A stretch of DNA of 64,000 nt from Curtobacterium sp. MCBD17_035 (lineage in GTDB: Bacteria > Actinomycetota > Actinomycetes > Actinomycetales > Microbacteriaceae), in NCBI RefSeq assembly GCF_003234815.2, contig NZ_CP126279.1:2170001-2234000 (forward strand), given 5' to 3'. The notes under the pieces were generated by a model. The model made no database searches. It was not told the DNA's origin and saw only the letters and a list, made by a program, of their open reading frames with translations. Shown in pieces: positions 27,943 through 35,762 of this stretch; the stretch's first letter is position 1, and each line of letters opens with the position of its first letter. Both the position numbers and the translations under genes were made by a program.

Positions 27943-29148
27943 TCAGGCGGGGGTGGCGATGAAGACGGTGGCGGTGCCGCCCGCCGCGGCGTCGGTCTCG
28001 ACGGTGACCGTGCCCTCGTCGGGCGTGACGTAGCACGACTCCCCCCGGCGGAGCATGGTCGCCGACCGTGCTCCGACGAGGGTCGCGGCGCCCTCGGTGC
28101 AGATCGCGATGGACGGTCCGCCGAGCGGCACGACCCCGCCGGCGCCCAGCCCGGCCGTGGCACCGGCGCTCGACACGCGGACGAGTGCGAACCCGACGCC
28201 CGCGGGTGCGAACCGGTCCACACCCGGCGCGACGGGCTCCGGCGTGAGCAGCGGCGGCGGCCCCGGCGTGAAGTCGAGCACGTGCAGCAACTCCGGCACG
28301 TCGACGTGCTTCGGCGTCAGACCACCGCGCAGCACGTTGTCCGACGGCGCCATGAGCTCGATGCCGAGGCCCTCGAGGTAGGCGTGGATGTTGCCCGCCG
28401 GCAGGTAGAGGGCCTCGCCCCGGGCGAGCGAGACCCGGTGCACGAGCAGGGCGACCGCGACGCCCGGGTCGTCCGGGTACGACGCGGCGAGGTCGACGAC
28501 GGTCGCGGTGTTCGGCGTCGGGTCCTCGACGGCGGTCGCGAGTTCCCCGAGCACACGCACGAGGGAGCGCGCGTCGTCGTCCGCGGTGACGAGCCAGCGG
28601 ACGGTCTCCTCGAGGCCCTGGTCGCGCAGCCGGTCGGCGAGCGGCGCCGTGCGACCGGTCCCGCCGTCGATGCGGACGATGTCGGCGAGCGCCTCGTCCA
28701 CCGGGCGGAACCCGCTCAGGGCCTCGAACCGCTCGCTCAGCGCGACGACGAGCTCGGGCTTCGGGTACGGGTCCTTGTAGTTGCGCTCCGCGGCGTCGAC
28801 GGGGATCCCCGCCGCCTCCTCGCGCGCGAACCCGTCGCGGGCCTGCTCGGGCGTGGGGTGCGCCTGCAGTGACAGCGGTGCCGCGGCGGCGAGCACCTTG
28901 AGCAGGAACGGGAGGCCCTCGGCCCCGCCACCGAGCGCGGCGTCCGGTTCCTCGCGGATCCAGTCGGCGAGGGTGTCCGCACCACCGACCATCGCCGGGT
29001 TCACCACGACGCTCGGGCTGCCCGGGTGCGCTCCGAGCCAGAGTTCGGCCTGCGGCTGACCGGTGACGGTGCGGCCGAGGAGTTCGGGGATCGCGGTGCG
29101 GGAGCCCCAGGCGTAGTCGCGCGGGGTGTTCGTGATACCGAGGAACAT
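27943..29148 (-). CDS. manA: Mannose-6-phosphate isomerase, class I
   Basis: 401 residues from the ATG at 29148 (MFLGITNTPRDYAWGS). Zinc-binding and active-site segments of type I phosphomannose isomerases are visible: PLSLQAHPTPEQA (Gln-x-His), the KDPYPKPELVVAL segment with its Glu ligand, and LYLPAGNIHAYLEGLGIELM. It interconverts fructose-6-phosphate and mannose-6-phosphate, the entry to GDP-mannose and so to polyprenyl-phosphate mannose and mannosylated surface polymers. Upstream of galE and divergent from the O-antigen-ligase-like gene. Confidence 0.95.
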   Translation of the reverse strand: MFLGITNTPRDYAWGSRTAIPELLGRTVTGQPQAELWLGAHPGSPSVVVNPAMVGGADTLADWIREEPDAALGGGAEGLPFLLKVLAAAAPLSLQAHPTPEQARDGFAREEAAGIPVDAAERNYKDPYPKPELVVALSERFEALSGFRPVDEALADIVRIDGGTGRTAPLADRLRDQGLEETVRWLVTADDDARSLVRVLGELATAVEDPTPNTATVVDLAASYPDDPGVAVALLVHRVSLARGEALYLPAGNIHAYLEGLGIELMAPSDNVLRGGLTPKHVDVPELLHVLDFTPGPPPLLTPEPVAPGVDRFAPAGVGFALVRVSSAGATAGLGAGGVVPLGGPSIAICTEGAATLVGARSATMLRRGESCYVTPDEGTVTVETDAAAGGTATVFIATPA

Positions 29149-29203
29149 GGCTCCGACCATATCGGCAGGGGCCGACGGCAGTGGTCCCGGGCCCGCGGCC
29201 CGG

Positions 29204-29209
29204 TAGCCT
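29204..29209 (+). promoter_or_regulatory. Leaderless-type -10 for the ligase-like gene at 29217
   Basis: TAGCCT ends seven bases before the GTG start at 29217 and no ribosome-binding site separates them, the usual layout of leaderless actinobacterial genes. Confidence 0.55.
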
Positions 29210-29216
29210 CGTCGTC

Positions 29217-30599
29217 GTGACGAACACCTGGCCGTGGACCCGCGGACGCGTCCCGGAGCGTGAGGCGTTCGGCTTCGCCGCCACCGTGCTCTTCATCGTC
29301 TTCACCGGCGACGGCATCCCGAACACCATCAGCTGGATCGGATGGGCGGTCGTCTGCGCCGGCGCGGGTGCCTGGGGGGTCGCGATCGCGATCCGGGCCC
29401 GGCCGTCGTTCCGGCGCACGCCGAACGCCCTGTGGGTGTACATCGCGTGGTGCCTCGTGAGCGTCGCGTGGTCGCACTGGCGGGTCGCGACGACCGCGAG
29501 CATCGCCGCGCAGCTCCTCTGCGCCCTCACGGCGGTCGTCATCGCCTCGACCCTGAGCTGGCGGCGGATCCTCGACGCGCTGAGCCTCGCACTCCGCTGG
29601 GTCCTCGCCCTGTCCCTCGTGTTCGAGGCGGTCGTCGCGGTCCTCGTCCGCCACCCCGTCTACCCGGTGTGGACGCACTACGGTGGCCGGCACGTGCCGG
29701 CCGCGTTCGCGTTCTCGCGGGCGGAACTGTTCACCGGCGGACGCATCCAGGGCCTCCCGGGCAACGCGAACCTCCTGGCCATGGTGGCGTTGCTGGCCGC
29801 GATCGCGGTCGGCGTGCAGCTCGCCGAGGGGCGCATGCGGCGCGTGCGCGCGACCGGGTGGCTCTCCGTGGCCGCGGTGGTGTTCCTGCTCACCCGCTCC
29901 TCCACGGTGGTGGCCGCCGCGGCCGTGACCGCGCTCGTGCTCGCCGGTGCGCTCGTGATCCGTCGCGTGCCCACCGGACGACGGACCCCGCGGTACCTCG
30001 CCGGGCTCGCGATCGCGGTCGTGCTCGCCGGCCTCGTGGCGCTGCTCTGGCGGCCGGTGCTCGCGCTGGCGGGCAAGAGCCCGGACCTGACCGGACGCGG
30101 GGAGATCTGGCGGGCGGTGTGGGGCCTCGTCGAGCAGCACCCCGTGCTCGGGTGGGGGTGGCTCGGGTACTGGTGGCCCGCCATCGAGCCGCTGAACCAC
30201 CTCGCCGTGCGCAACGGCGTCACGTACCTGCAGGCGCACGACGCGTTCCTCGACGTCTGGATGCAGACCGGCGTCGTCGGGGTGGTCCTGTTCGGCCTCG
30301 CCGTCCTCACGATGCTCGTGCGGTCGTGGGCGAGCGCCACGGCGTTCAGCTACGACGCCGACCACCGCCCGCGGGCGTTCGCGCCGGTCTCGCTGCTCGC
30401 CCTGCTCGTCGTGGTGGCGCTCCTCGTGCAGAGCGTCACGGAGTCCCGGCTCCTCTACGAGGGCGACTTCATCCTCTTCGTGCTCGTCGTGGTGAAGACC
30501 CGGATCGTGGCCGTCGGCGACGAACCGCCGTCGATCGGGGACGGACCGCGTGTGCCGGTCCGCAGCCGGTCCTTCCGTCGTGCCGCGGCCGGCCGCTGA
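29217..30599 (+). CDS. O-antigen-ligase/polymerase-like membrane protein (Wzy/WaaL type)
   Basis: 460 residues from a GTG. About eleven membrane helices surround a large extracytoplasmic loop with GGRIQGLPGNANLLAM, and a late segment GRGEIWRAVWGLVEQHPVLGWGWLGYW with QAHDAFLDVWMQTGVVG, the pattern of the Wzy_C/O-antigen ligase family. Such proteins join lipid-linked glycan units to each other or to an acceptor outside the membrane. In a Gram-positive without lipopolysaccharide, the acceptor could be peptidoglycan, a lipid anchor or a protein. A second, different member is encoded at 32918. Confidence 0.85.
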   Translation: MTNTWPWTRGRVPEREAFGFAATVLFIVFTGDGIPNTISWIGWAVVCAGAGAWGVAIAIRARPSFRRTPNALWVYIAWCLVSVAWSHWRVATTASIAAQLLCALTAVVIASTLSWRRILDALSLALRWVLALSLVFEAVVAVLVRHPVYPVWTHYGGRHVPAAFAFSRAELFTGGRIQGLPGNANLLAMVALLAAIAVGVQLAEGRMRRVRATGWLSVAAVVFLLTRSSTVVAAAAVTALVLAGALVIRRVPTGRRTPRYLAGLAIAVVLAGLVALLWRPVLALAGKSPDLTGRGEIWRAVWGLVEQHPVLGWGWLGYWWPAIEPLNHLAVRNGVTYLQAHDAFLDVWMQTGVVGVVLFGLAVLTMLVRSWASATAFSYDADHRPRAFAPVSLLALLVVVALLVQSVTESRLLYEGDFILFVLVVVKTRIVAVGDEPPSIGDGPRVPVRSRSFRRAAAGR

Positions 30600-30611
30600 C
30601 CCGCGACCGGC

Positions 30612-30617
30612 TACGGT
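30612..30617 (+). promoter_or_regulatory. Candidate -10 for the GT87-like gene
   Basis: TACGGT about 35 bases before the ATG at 30652, leaving a short leader that carries the GAGAGGA ribosome site. Confidence 0.35.
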
Positions 30618-30651
30618 TGACGCCGACCCCGCCCCCGTCCGAGAGGACCCC

Positions 30652-32085
30652 ATGACCGCGCCGGCCGTCCTGCGCTCCCGTCCGCACCCGCTCGAGGTCG
30701 TCGGCATGGTGCTCGCCACCGTGCTCCTCACGGTCCTGAGCGCCGCGGACAAGCTCACCTGCTCCAAGGGCGTCTTCGCCTCGAACGGCGCGAGCACCGA
30801 CCCGTACCAGGACGTCGTCCGCAAGGCCTGCTACTCGGACGTGCTGTCGCTCTGGGGCAGCCGGGGGCTCATCGCGCACCTCGTGCCCTACGTGCACGGG
30901 ACGTACACGGCCGACCCGCCGGCGGTCCACGGCGGCACGGTCGAGTACCCGGCACTGACGGGCCTGTTCGTCTGGCTCACCGCACTCCCGGTGTCCACCG
31001 ACGTCGGGTTCCTGCTCGTCACCACCTGCGTGTTCGCGGTCGTCGGCGTGCTCGTGACGCTCCTCCTGGTGCGTGTCGCCGGTCGGCGGGCCTGGGCCTG
31101 GGCAGCGACGCCGCCGCTCGCGCTCTACGCCCTGTACAACTGGGACGTCTTACCCGTCCTGATGACCGCGCTCGGGATCGCGCTCGTCGTCGCGGGCCCG
31201 CGGCGCTGGTCGCCCACCACCCGCGTGCTCCTCGCGGCCGCCGCGTTCGGGGTCGGCGGCGCGCTCAAGCTCTACCCGATCATGTTCGTGCTCCCCCTGG
31301 CCCTCGCGGTGCTCACCGACGGACGCGGTCGGACGATCGGTCGGCGTCTCCTCCGGGCCCTCGCGCCCATCGGCGTCGCGGTGGGGGTCGTCGCGGTCGT
31401 CAACGTCCCGCTCGCGGTCGTCAACTTCACCGGGTGGTTCTCGGTCTTCCGGTTCCAGGCCGCCCGCAACATCGATCGCGCGACGCTGTCGATCTGGTAC
31501 TGGGGGCTCCGTCCGTGGTCCGACGACGGCACCGAGCACATCCAGCACCTGATGAGCGCGGCGTCGACCGCCGCGACCGCCGTCGGCATCGTCGTCGTCG
31601 TGGTCGTGAGCCTGCTGCTCGCGCGCGGCGGTCGGCCCTACCCCTGGCTGCAGACGAGCGCGGCGCTGCTGTGCGTGTACATGGCGTTCAACAAGGTGGA
31701 CTCGCTGCAGTACACGCTCTGGCTGCTGCCCTTCTTCGTCACGGTGCAGATCCGCGTCGGTTGGATCGCCGCGTACCTCGTGGCCGACCTGTGCGCGTTC
31801 GTCGGGTGGTTCCGGTGGCTGTACTACCTGACGCTCGGGCATCCGGCCGGGACCACGTGGGCCGACCAGGCGCTCGCACTCGGCGTCTGGGGACGGGCGG
31901 TGCTGCTCGTCTGCATGGTCGTCGCGTTCCTGGCGTCACCGACGGCGCGCCTGCGGGGCACGGCGGACCCAGCGCTGCCGGAGCGCGGCTGGACGGACCG
32001 AGTGGCGGACACCGGGGACGGCGGCGCCCACGCGGAGCTCAGCGGCGCCGACGCCCGAACCGGCGCTGCAGTCCCCACTGCGTGA
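30652..32085 (+). CDS. GT87/DUF2029-like polyprenyl-sugar-dependent membrane glycosyltransferase
   Basis: 477 residues from an ATG with GAGAGGA upstream. About ten membrane helices; the first extracytoplasmic loop contains TDPYQDVVRKACYSDVLSLW, and later PPAVHGGTVEYPALTG and ALKLYPIMFVLPLA are typical of the GT87 mannosyltransferase family (PimE, DUF2029). These GT-C enzymes use polyprenyl-phosphate mannose on the outer face. The gene for a likely donor synthase (32039) is convergent and overlaps its 3' end by 47 bases. The long C-terminal tail after residue 440 is charged and probably disordered. Confidence 0.82.
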   Translation: MTAPAVLRSRPHPLEVVGMVLATVLLTVLSAADKLTCSKGVFASNGASTDPYQDVVRKACYSDVLSLWGSRGLIAHLVPYVHGTYTADPPAVHGGTVEYPALTGLFVWLTALPVSTDVGFLLVTTCVFAVVGVLVTLLLVRVAGRRAWAWAATPPLALYALYNWDVLPVLMTALGIALVVAGPRRWSPTTRVLLAAAAFGVGGALKLYPIMFVLPLALAVLTDGRGRTIGRRLLRALAPIGVAVGVVAVVNVPLAVVNFTGWFSVFRFQAARNIDRATLSIWYWGLRPWSDDGTEHIQHLMSAASTAATAVGIVVVVVVSLLLARGGRPYPWLQTSAALLCVYMAFNKVDSLQYTLWLLPFFVTVQIRVGWIAAYLVADLCAFVGWFRWLYYLTLGHPAGTTWADQALALGVWGRAVLLVCMVVAFLASPTARLRGTADPALPERGWTDRVADTGDGGAHAELSGADARTGAAVPTA

Positions 32086-32788
32086 CCCGCGCCATCGCCT
32101 CGAGCACGATCGCCCGGCTCATCTTCGAGGTGCCGAGCACGCGGTCGCGGAACTCGATGGGGCGCTCGACGATGCGGCCTCCCGCGTCGTGCACCCGTAA
32201 CGTCATGTCGACCTGGAAGCAGTAGCCCTTCGAGTCGATGGTGTCGAGGTCCATCTGCGAGATCGCGTCGGCGCGGTACACGCGGAAGCCGGCGGTGATG
32301 TCGTGGACGTCGAGCCGCAGCATCCACCGCGCGTACCAGTTCCCGCCGCGGCTCAGGAGCTCCCGCGACCGCGGCCAGTCGACCACCGAGCCCCCCGTGA
32401 CCCAGCGCGACCCGATCGCCAGGTCGACGCGGGCTCCGGCGGGTGCGTCGGCGACCGCACGGACGAGGTCCGGGAGCGCGGACGCCGGGTGCGACCCGTC
32501 CGCGTCCATCTCGACCAGCAGGTCGTACCCACGCTCGATCCCCCATCGGAACCCCGCGACGTAGGCGGTGCCCAGGCCGAGCTTGCCGCTGCGGCGCATC
32601 AGGTGCACGCGATCGTCCCCCGCCGCGATGGCGGCCACGATGTCCGCGGTGCCGTCGGGGCTGCCGTCGTCGACGACGAGCAGGTGCGCTTCGGGCACCA
32701 CCCCGAGGACCCGTTCCGTCACGGCGGTGATGTTCTCCGCTTCGTCGTAGGTGGGGACGATGACGAGCGGACGGACGGACGACGGCAT
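32039..32788 (-). CDS. Polyprenyl-phosphate mannose synthase-like GT2
   Basis: 249 residues from the ATG at 32788; AGGAG lies twelve bases upstream, somewhat far. The DPM1-type GT2 domain shows VIVPTYDEAENI, VVDDGSPDGT, VEMDADGSHP with the DxD motif, and SRWVTGGSVVDWP and DITAGFRVYRAD. The enzyme transfers mannose from GDP-mannose to polyprenyl phosphate at the inner membrane face, producing the donor for GT-C enzymes. It lacks the fused apolipoprotein N-acyltransferase domain of mycobacterial Ppm1. It ends in a basic tail. Glucose or another hexose as substrate is possible. Confidence 0.85.
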   Translation of the reverse strand: MPSSVRPLVIVPTYDEAENITAVTERVLGVVPEAHLLVVDDGSPDGTADIVAAIAAGDDRVHLMRRSGKLGLGTAYVAGFRWGIERGYDLLVEMDADGSHPASALPDLVRAVADAPAGARVDLAIGSRWVTGGSVVDWPRSRELLSRGGNWYARWMLRLDVHDITAGFRVYRADAISQMDLDTIDSKGYCFQVDMTLRVHDAGGRIVERPIEFRDRVLGTSKMSRAIVLEAMARVTQWGLQRRFGRRRR

Positions 32789-32917
32789 GGTGCGGACGGA
32801 CTCCTCGGACGCGAGCGTGGACGGTCGAGCGTATCCCATGCTCGGTCACGCGCCCGGGAACGGCCGCCGTGCCGCGTGGTCCGGGCCGCGGCGCTCCGGG
32901 TACGAGATGATTGGTCC

Positions 32918-34213
32918 GTGAGCTCAGCACCCGGACGCCGTGTCCTGGCGCGCCGGTACGTGTCCGCGTGGATCGGGTTCTCCGCCGGCGGCCGGTTCTC
33001 GCAGGCGCTCGCGACCGTGATCGTGGTGTTCGCGTTCGGGTCCCCGACCGTCCACGTGCTCGTCGGCGCGGCCGGCACCGGTGCGGTCCTCGTGTCCCTG
33101 GTGGTCCTGGCCGGTCTCAGCCTGCTCGGGCAGCGCTACCGGATCGACTGGCACGGCGTGCTCCCGTTGAGCCTGCTCGGCCTCGTCGGGTACATGGCGC
33201 TCAGCGTCCTGTGGAGCACGTACTCCTGGTCGTCCCTGCGCGGGTTCGCGTCCACGATCGGGTTCGTGTCCCTCGGGCTGTACCTGGCGCTCGGACGCGA
33301 CCTCGTGCAGGTGGTGCGCGCCTCGGGCGACGCGCTCCGGATCCTCGTCGTGACGTCACTCGGGCTCGAGGTCCTGAGCGGCCTCGTGCTCGACGTCCCG
33401 ATCCCGGCGCTCGGGATCACCGGCGACATCGCCTACGGCGGCCCGATCCAGGGCGTCGGCGGCACCCGGAACTTCATGGGGTTCATCGCGGGCATGGCGC
33501 TCGTGACGTTCGTCATGGAGATCCTCACGCACAGCGTCACCCGGTGGCGGGGCATCGCGTCGGCCGCGCTCGCCCTCATCACGCTCATGCTCGTCCAGTC
33601 CCCGATCACGGGCATCGCCATGATCGCACTCGCGGTGGCGGTGCTCGCGATCGTCGCGCTCCGCCGGGCACCGCTCCCCCGCCGTCCCGGCATCAACGCG
33701 GCGCTCGGCGTGCTCCTCCTCGCCGCCGTCGTCACGGGGTTCGCGCTGCGTCATCCGTTGCTCCGCGGGATCGGAGCGGCCGAGGGCACCGCCACCCGCA
33801 TCGCCCTCTGGTCGCGGATCCGGATCCTCATCGAGGCGTACCCGATCCAGGGCTGGGGCTGGGTGGGCACCTGGCCGACCGACGTGTTCCCGTTCGACAC
33901 GCTGCTGACCGAGTCGGGTCGCCCGTTCGGTTCCGGCCTCAACGCCCTCGTCGACGCCTGGTTCCAGATCGGGCTCGCGGGCATGCTCGTCCTCGTCGCG
34001 ACCGCCGGACTGGCGTTCGCGCGTGCCTGGGTCACCGCCACGACGTTCCCCGGGGTCGCCTACGTGTGGCCCGCCGTCGTGCTCGTCCTCATCGGCGTGA
34101 CGAGTGCGGCCGAGAGCTACCTGCTCCACGGCGCGGGGTTGATGATGTTCGTCACCGTGCTCGTGATCACCGCGCGGCGCCGGTCCTGGCGCTCACGCCT
34201 CCGGCGCCCCTGA
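32918..34213 (+). CDS. Second O-antigen-ligase/polymerase-like membrane protein
   Basis: 431 residues from a GTG; no clear ribosome site. About twelve membrane helices. The extracytoplasmic loop before helix six has GITGDIAYGGPIQGVGGTRN, and the late loop has AEGTATRIALWSRIRIL, AYPIQGWGWVGTWP and NALVDAWFQIGLAGM, matching the Wzy_C/ligase family. It is only distantly similar to the protein at 29217 but shares the loop logic (R-x-x-x-W, G-W-G-W, DxWxQxG). Two ligase-like proteins in one locus suggest two glycans, or one polymerase and one ligase. Confidence 0.83.
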   Translation: MSSAPGRRVLARRYVSAWIGFSAGGRFSQALATVIVVFAFGSPTVHVLVGAAGTGAVLVSLVVLAGLSLLGQRYRIDWHGVLPLSLLGLVGYMALSVLWSTYSWSSLRGFASTIGFVSLGLYLALGRDLVQVVRASGDALRILVVTSLGLEVLSGLVLDVPIPALGITGDIAYGGPIQGVGGTRNFMGFIAGMALVTFVMEILTHSVTRWRGIASAALALITLMLVQSPITGIAMIALAVAVLAIVALRRAPLPRRPGINAALGVLLLAAVVTGFALRHPLLRGIGAAEGTATRIALWSRIRILIEAYPIQGWGWVGTWPTDVFPFDTLLTESGRPFGSGLNALVDAWFQIGLAGMLVLVATAGLAFARAWVTATTFPGVAYVWPAVVLVLIGVTSAAESYLLHGAGLMMFVTVLVITARRRSWRSRLRRP

Positions 34214-34286
34214 AGCCCGTGCACCGGTGCCCCCGCGGCGTCCGCCGGTGCGTGGGTGCACGCGCCGTGGGTGCACCCGCCGTGGG

Positions 34287-35612
34287 CTAGTGCTCCAGCC
34301 AGGTGCACGGCACTGCGGCCACCCACCCGGTCGGGGCCTCGAGGAGTCGTGCCGGCTGCGCGGGTCGGACGTCGCACTCCGCGGTCCACGCCGTCACCTG
34401 GTCCGACCACAGCGGCCCGGCCTCGCGCTTCTGACCGTCGACGGGCGCGTTCAGAGCGAACGCCACGGCCACCCCGGCGGCAACGACTCCGGCCACGGCG
34501 AGGAGGCCGACCCGGAGCACCCGACGCCGTGCCGCGACCGCGCGGGCCGCGAGGACGTCGGCGGCGACGAGGACCGCGGCGAGCAGGAACATCGAACTCG
34601 GCGCACCGTAGCGGATCGTCCAGACCGTCCGCAGCTGCGCGGTCGTGTACTCCGCGTACTCGTAGACCGTGTTGGCGTTGAGGTACACCGACCCCGCCCA
34701 GACGAGGAGCGAGCCGTACAGCAGCACGACGATCGCGCCACGCTGCCACCAGCCGCCGAGCACCACGCCGAGCACGAGCAGGGCGAGGACGAGCAGCGCC
34801 GGCACGACGAGGACCACGAACCCGTGGATCGCCGCCTCCGTCCCGACGTCCGCGATGTTCCACGTCGCGGCGCCGCCGACGACCTCGATGAGGTAGCCGA
34901 CGACCATGTCGGCCACCGAGACGGGCACGTGCTCCGAGGCGGTCCGCGCGTTGGACAGCGTCGTCAGGACCTGTGCACCGGTGCCGATGACGGCACCGGC
35001 GACGACGGGCCACTTGCGACGTGAGCGGATCCCGACGAGGAGCACGGGCAGGAACGCGATCGACTGGATCTCCGAGAGACCGATGAGCACCGCGACGACC
35101 GCCAGCACGCCGGAGTGCCACCACGACCGGACGACGACCCCGAACACCCACGGGGCGAGGAACAGGAGGTACGAGTGGATGTTGGCGGCGTTGCCGGAGA
35201 TCTCGATCGGGGCCAGCGGGAGCAGCACGGGCACGAGACCGAGGAGCACCCGAGCCACCCAGGACCGGACGACGGCGCCGGACAGGACGAACACGCCCGC
35301 GCCCGCGGCCGCGGCGACGGCACAGCAGAGGGCCGTGTCGACCTCGGCGAAGCGGCCGGGTGACGCCACGTGCTCCGCGAGGGCGATCACGGCCCGCGGG
35401 ACGACGTGCAGGTACCCCTGGTAGGGCACGAGGAGCGACCCGACGGTGCCGTGGGTGAACAGATCCTGCAGGAAGAAGCGGCCGTCCTCGGCCCAGAGGG
35501 TCCCCCGGCTCTCGGGAGTGAGCCGGAACCAGGCGACGAGCGTGCCGACCGCCCACAGCGCCACGGCGCCGATCGCGACGACGACAGGGTGGACCGTCCG
35601 GTTCCTGAGCAC
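34287..35612 (-). CDS. Multi-span membrane protein, possible GT-C-type glycosyltransferase
   Basis: 441 residues from a GTG at 35612; CATGAT lies six bases upstream and could make a leaderless transcript. About ten to eleven membrane helices. The first extracytoplasmic loop contains GTLWAEDGRFFLQDLF, an acidic pair placed where GT-C enzymes carry their catalytic Asp/Glu, and YQGYLHVVPRAVIAL. A later ISGNAANIHSYLLFLAPWVF is conserved-looking. I do not recognise a named family with certainty. Placement between a ligase and a repeat protein supports a role in surface glycan assembly. The C-terminal 50 residues are outside the membrane and hold two Cys. Confidence 0.7.
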   Translation of the reverse strand: MLRNRTVHPVVVAIGAVALWAVGTLVAWFRLTPESRGTLWAEDGRFFLQDLFTHGTVGSLLVPYQGYLHVVPRAVIALAEHVASPGRFAEVDTALCCAVAAAAGAGVFVLSGAVVRSWVARVLLGLVPVLLPLAPIEISGNAANIHSYLLFLAPWVFGVVVRSWWHSGVLAVVAVLIGLSEIQSIAFLPVLLVGIRSRRKWPVVAGAVIGTGAQVLTTLSNARTASEHVPVSVADMVVGYLIEVVGGAATWNIADVGTEAAIHGFVVLVVPALLVLALLVLGVVLGGWWQRGAIVVLLYGSLLVWAGSVYLNANTVYEYAEYTTAQLRTVWTIRYGAPSSMFLLAAVLVAADVLAARAVAARRRVLRVGLLAVAGVVAAGVAVAFALNAPVDGQKREAGPLWSDQVTAWTAECDVRPAQPARLLEAPTGWVAAVPCTWLEH

Positions 35613-35762
35613 CGCACGATCATGCCAGACCGCTCACCCGCTCCGTCGCCACGGCACGGCGAGCGTGTCCGGCGGCCTCACCCGCGTGGGGCGAGCGTGT
35701 CCCGCGGCCTCATCCGCGCGGGGCGGGCCGGTCTCCCGCGGCCGCACCCGCGCACGCCGCGG

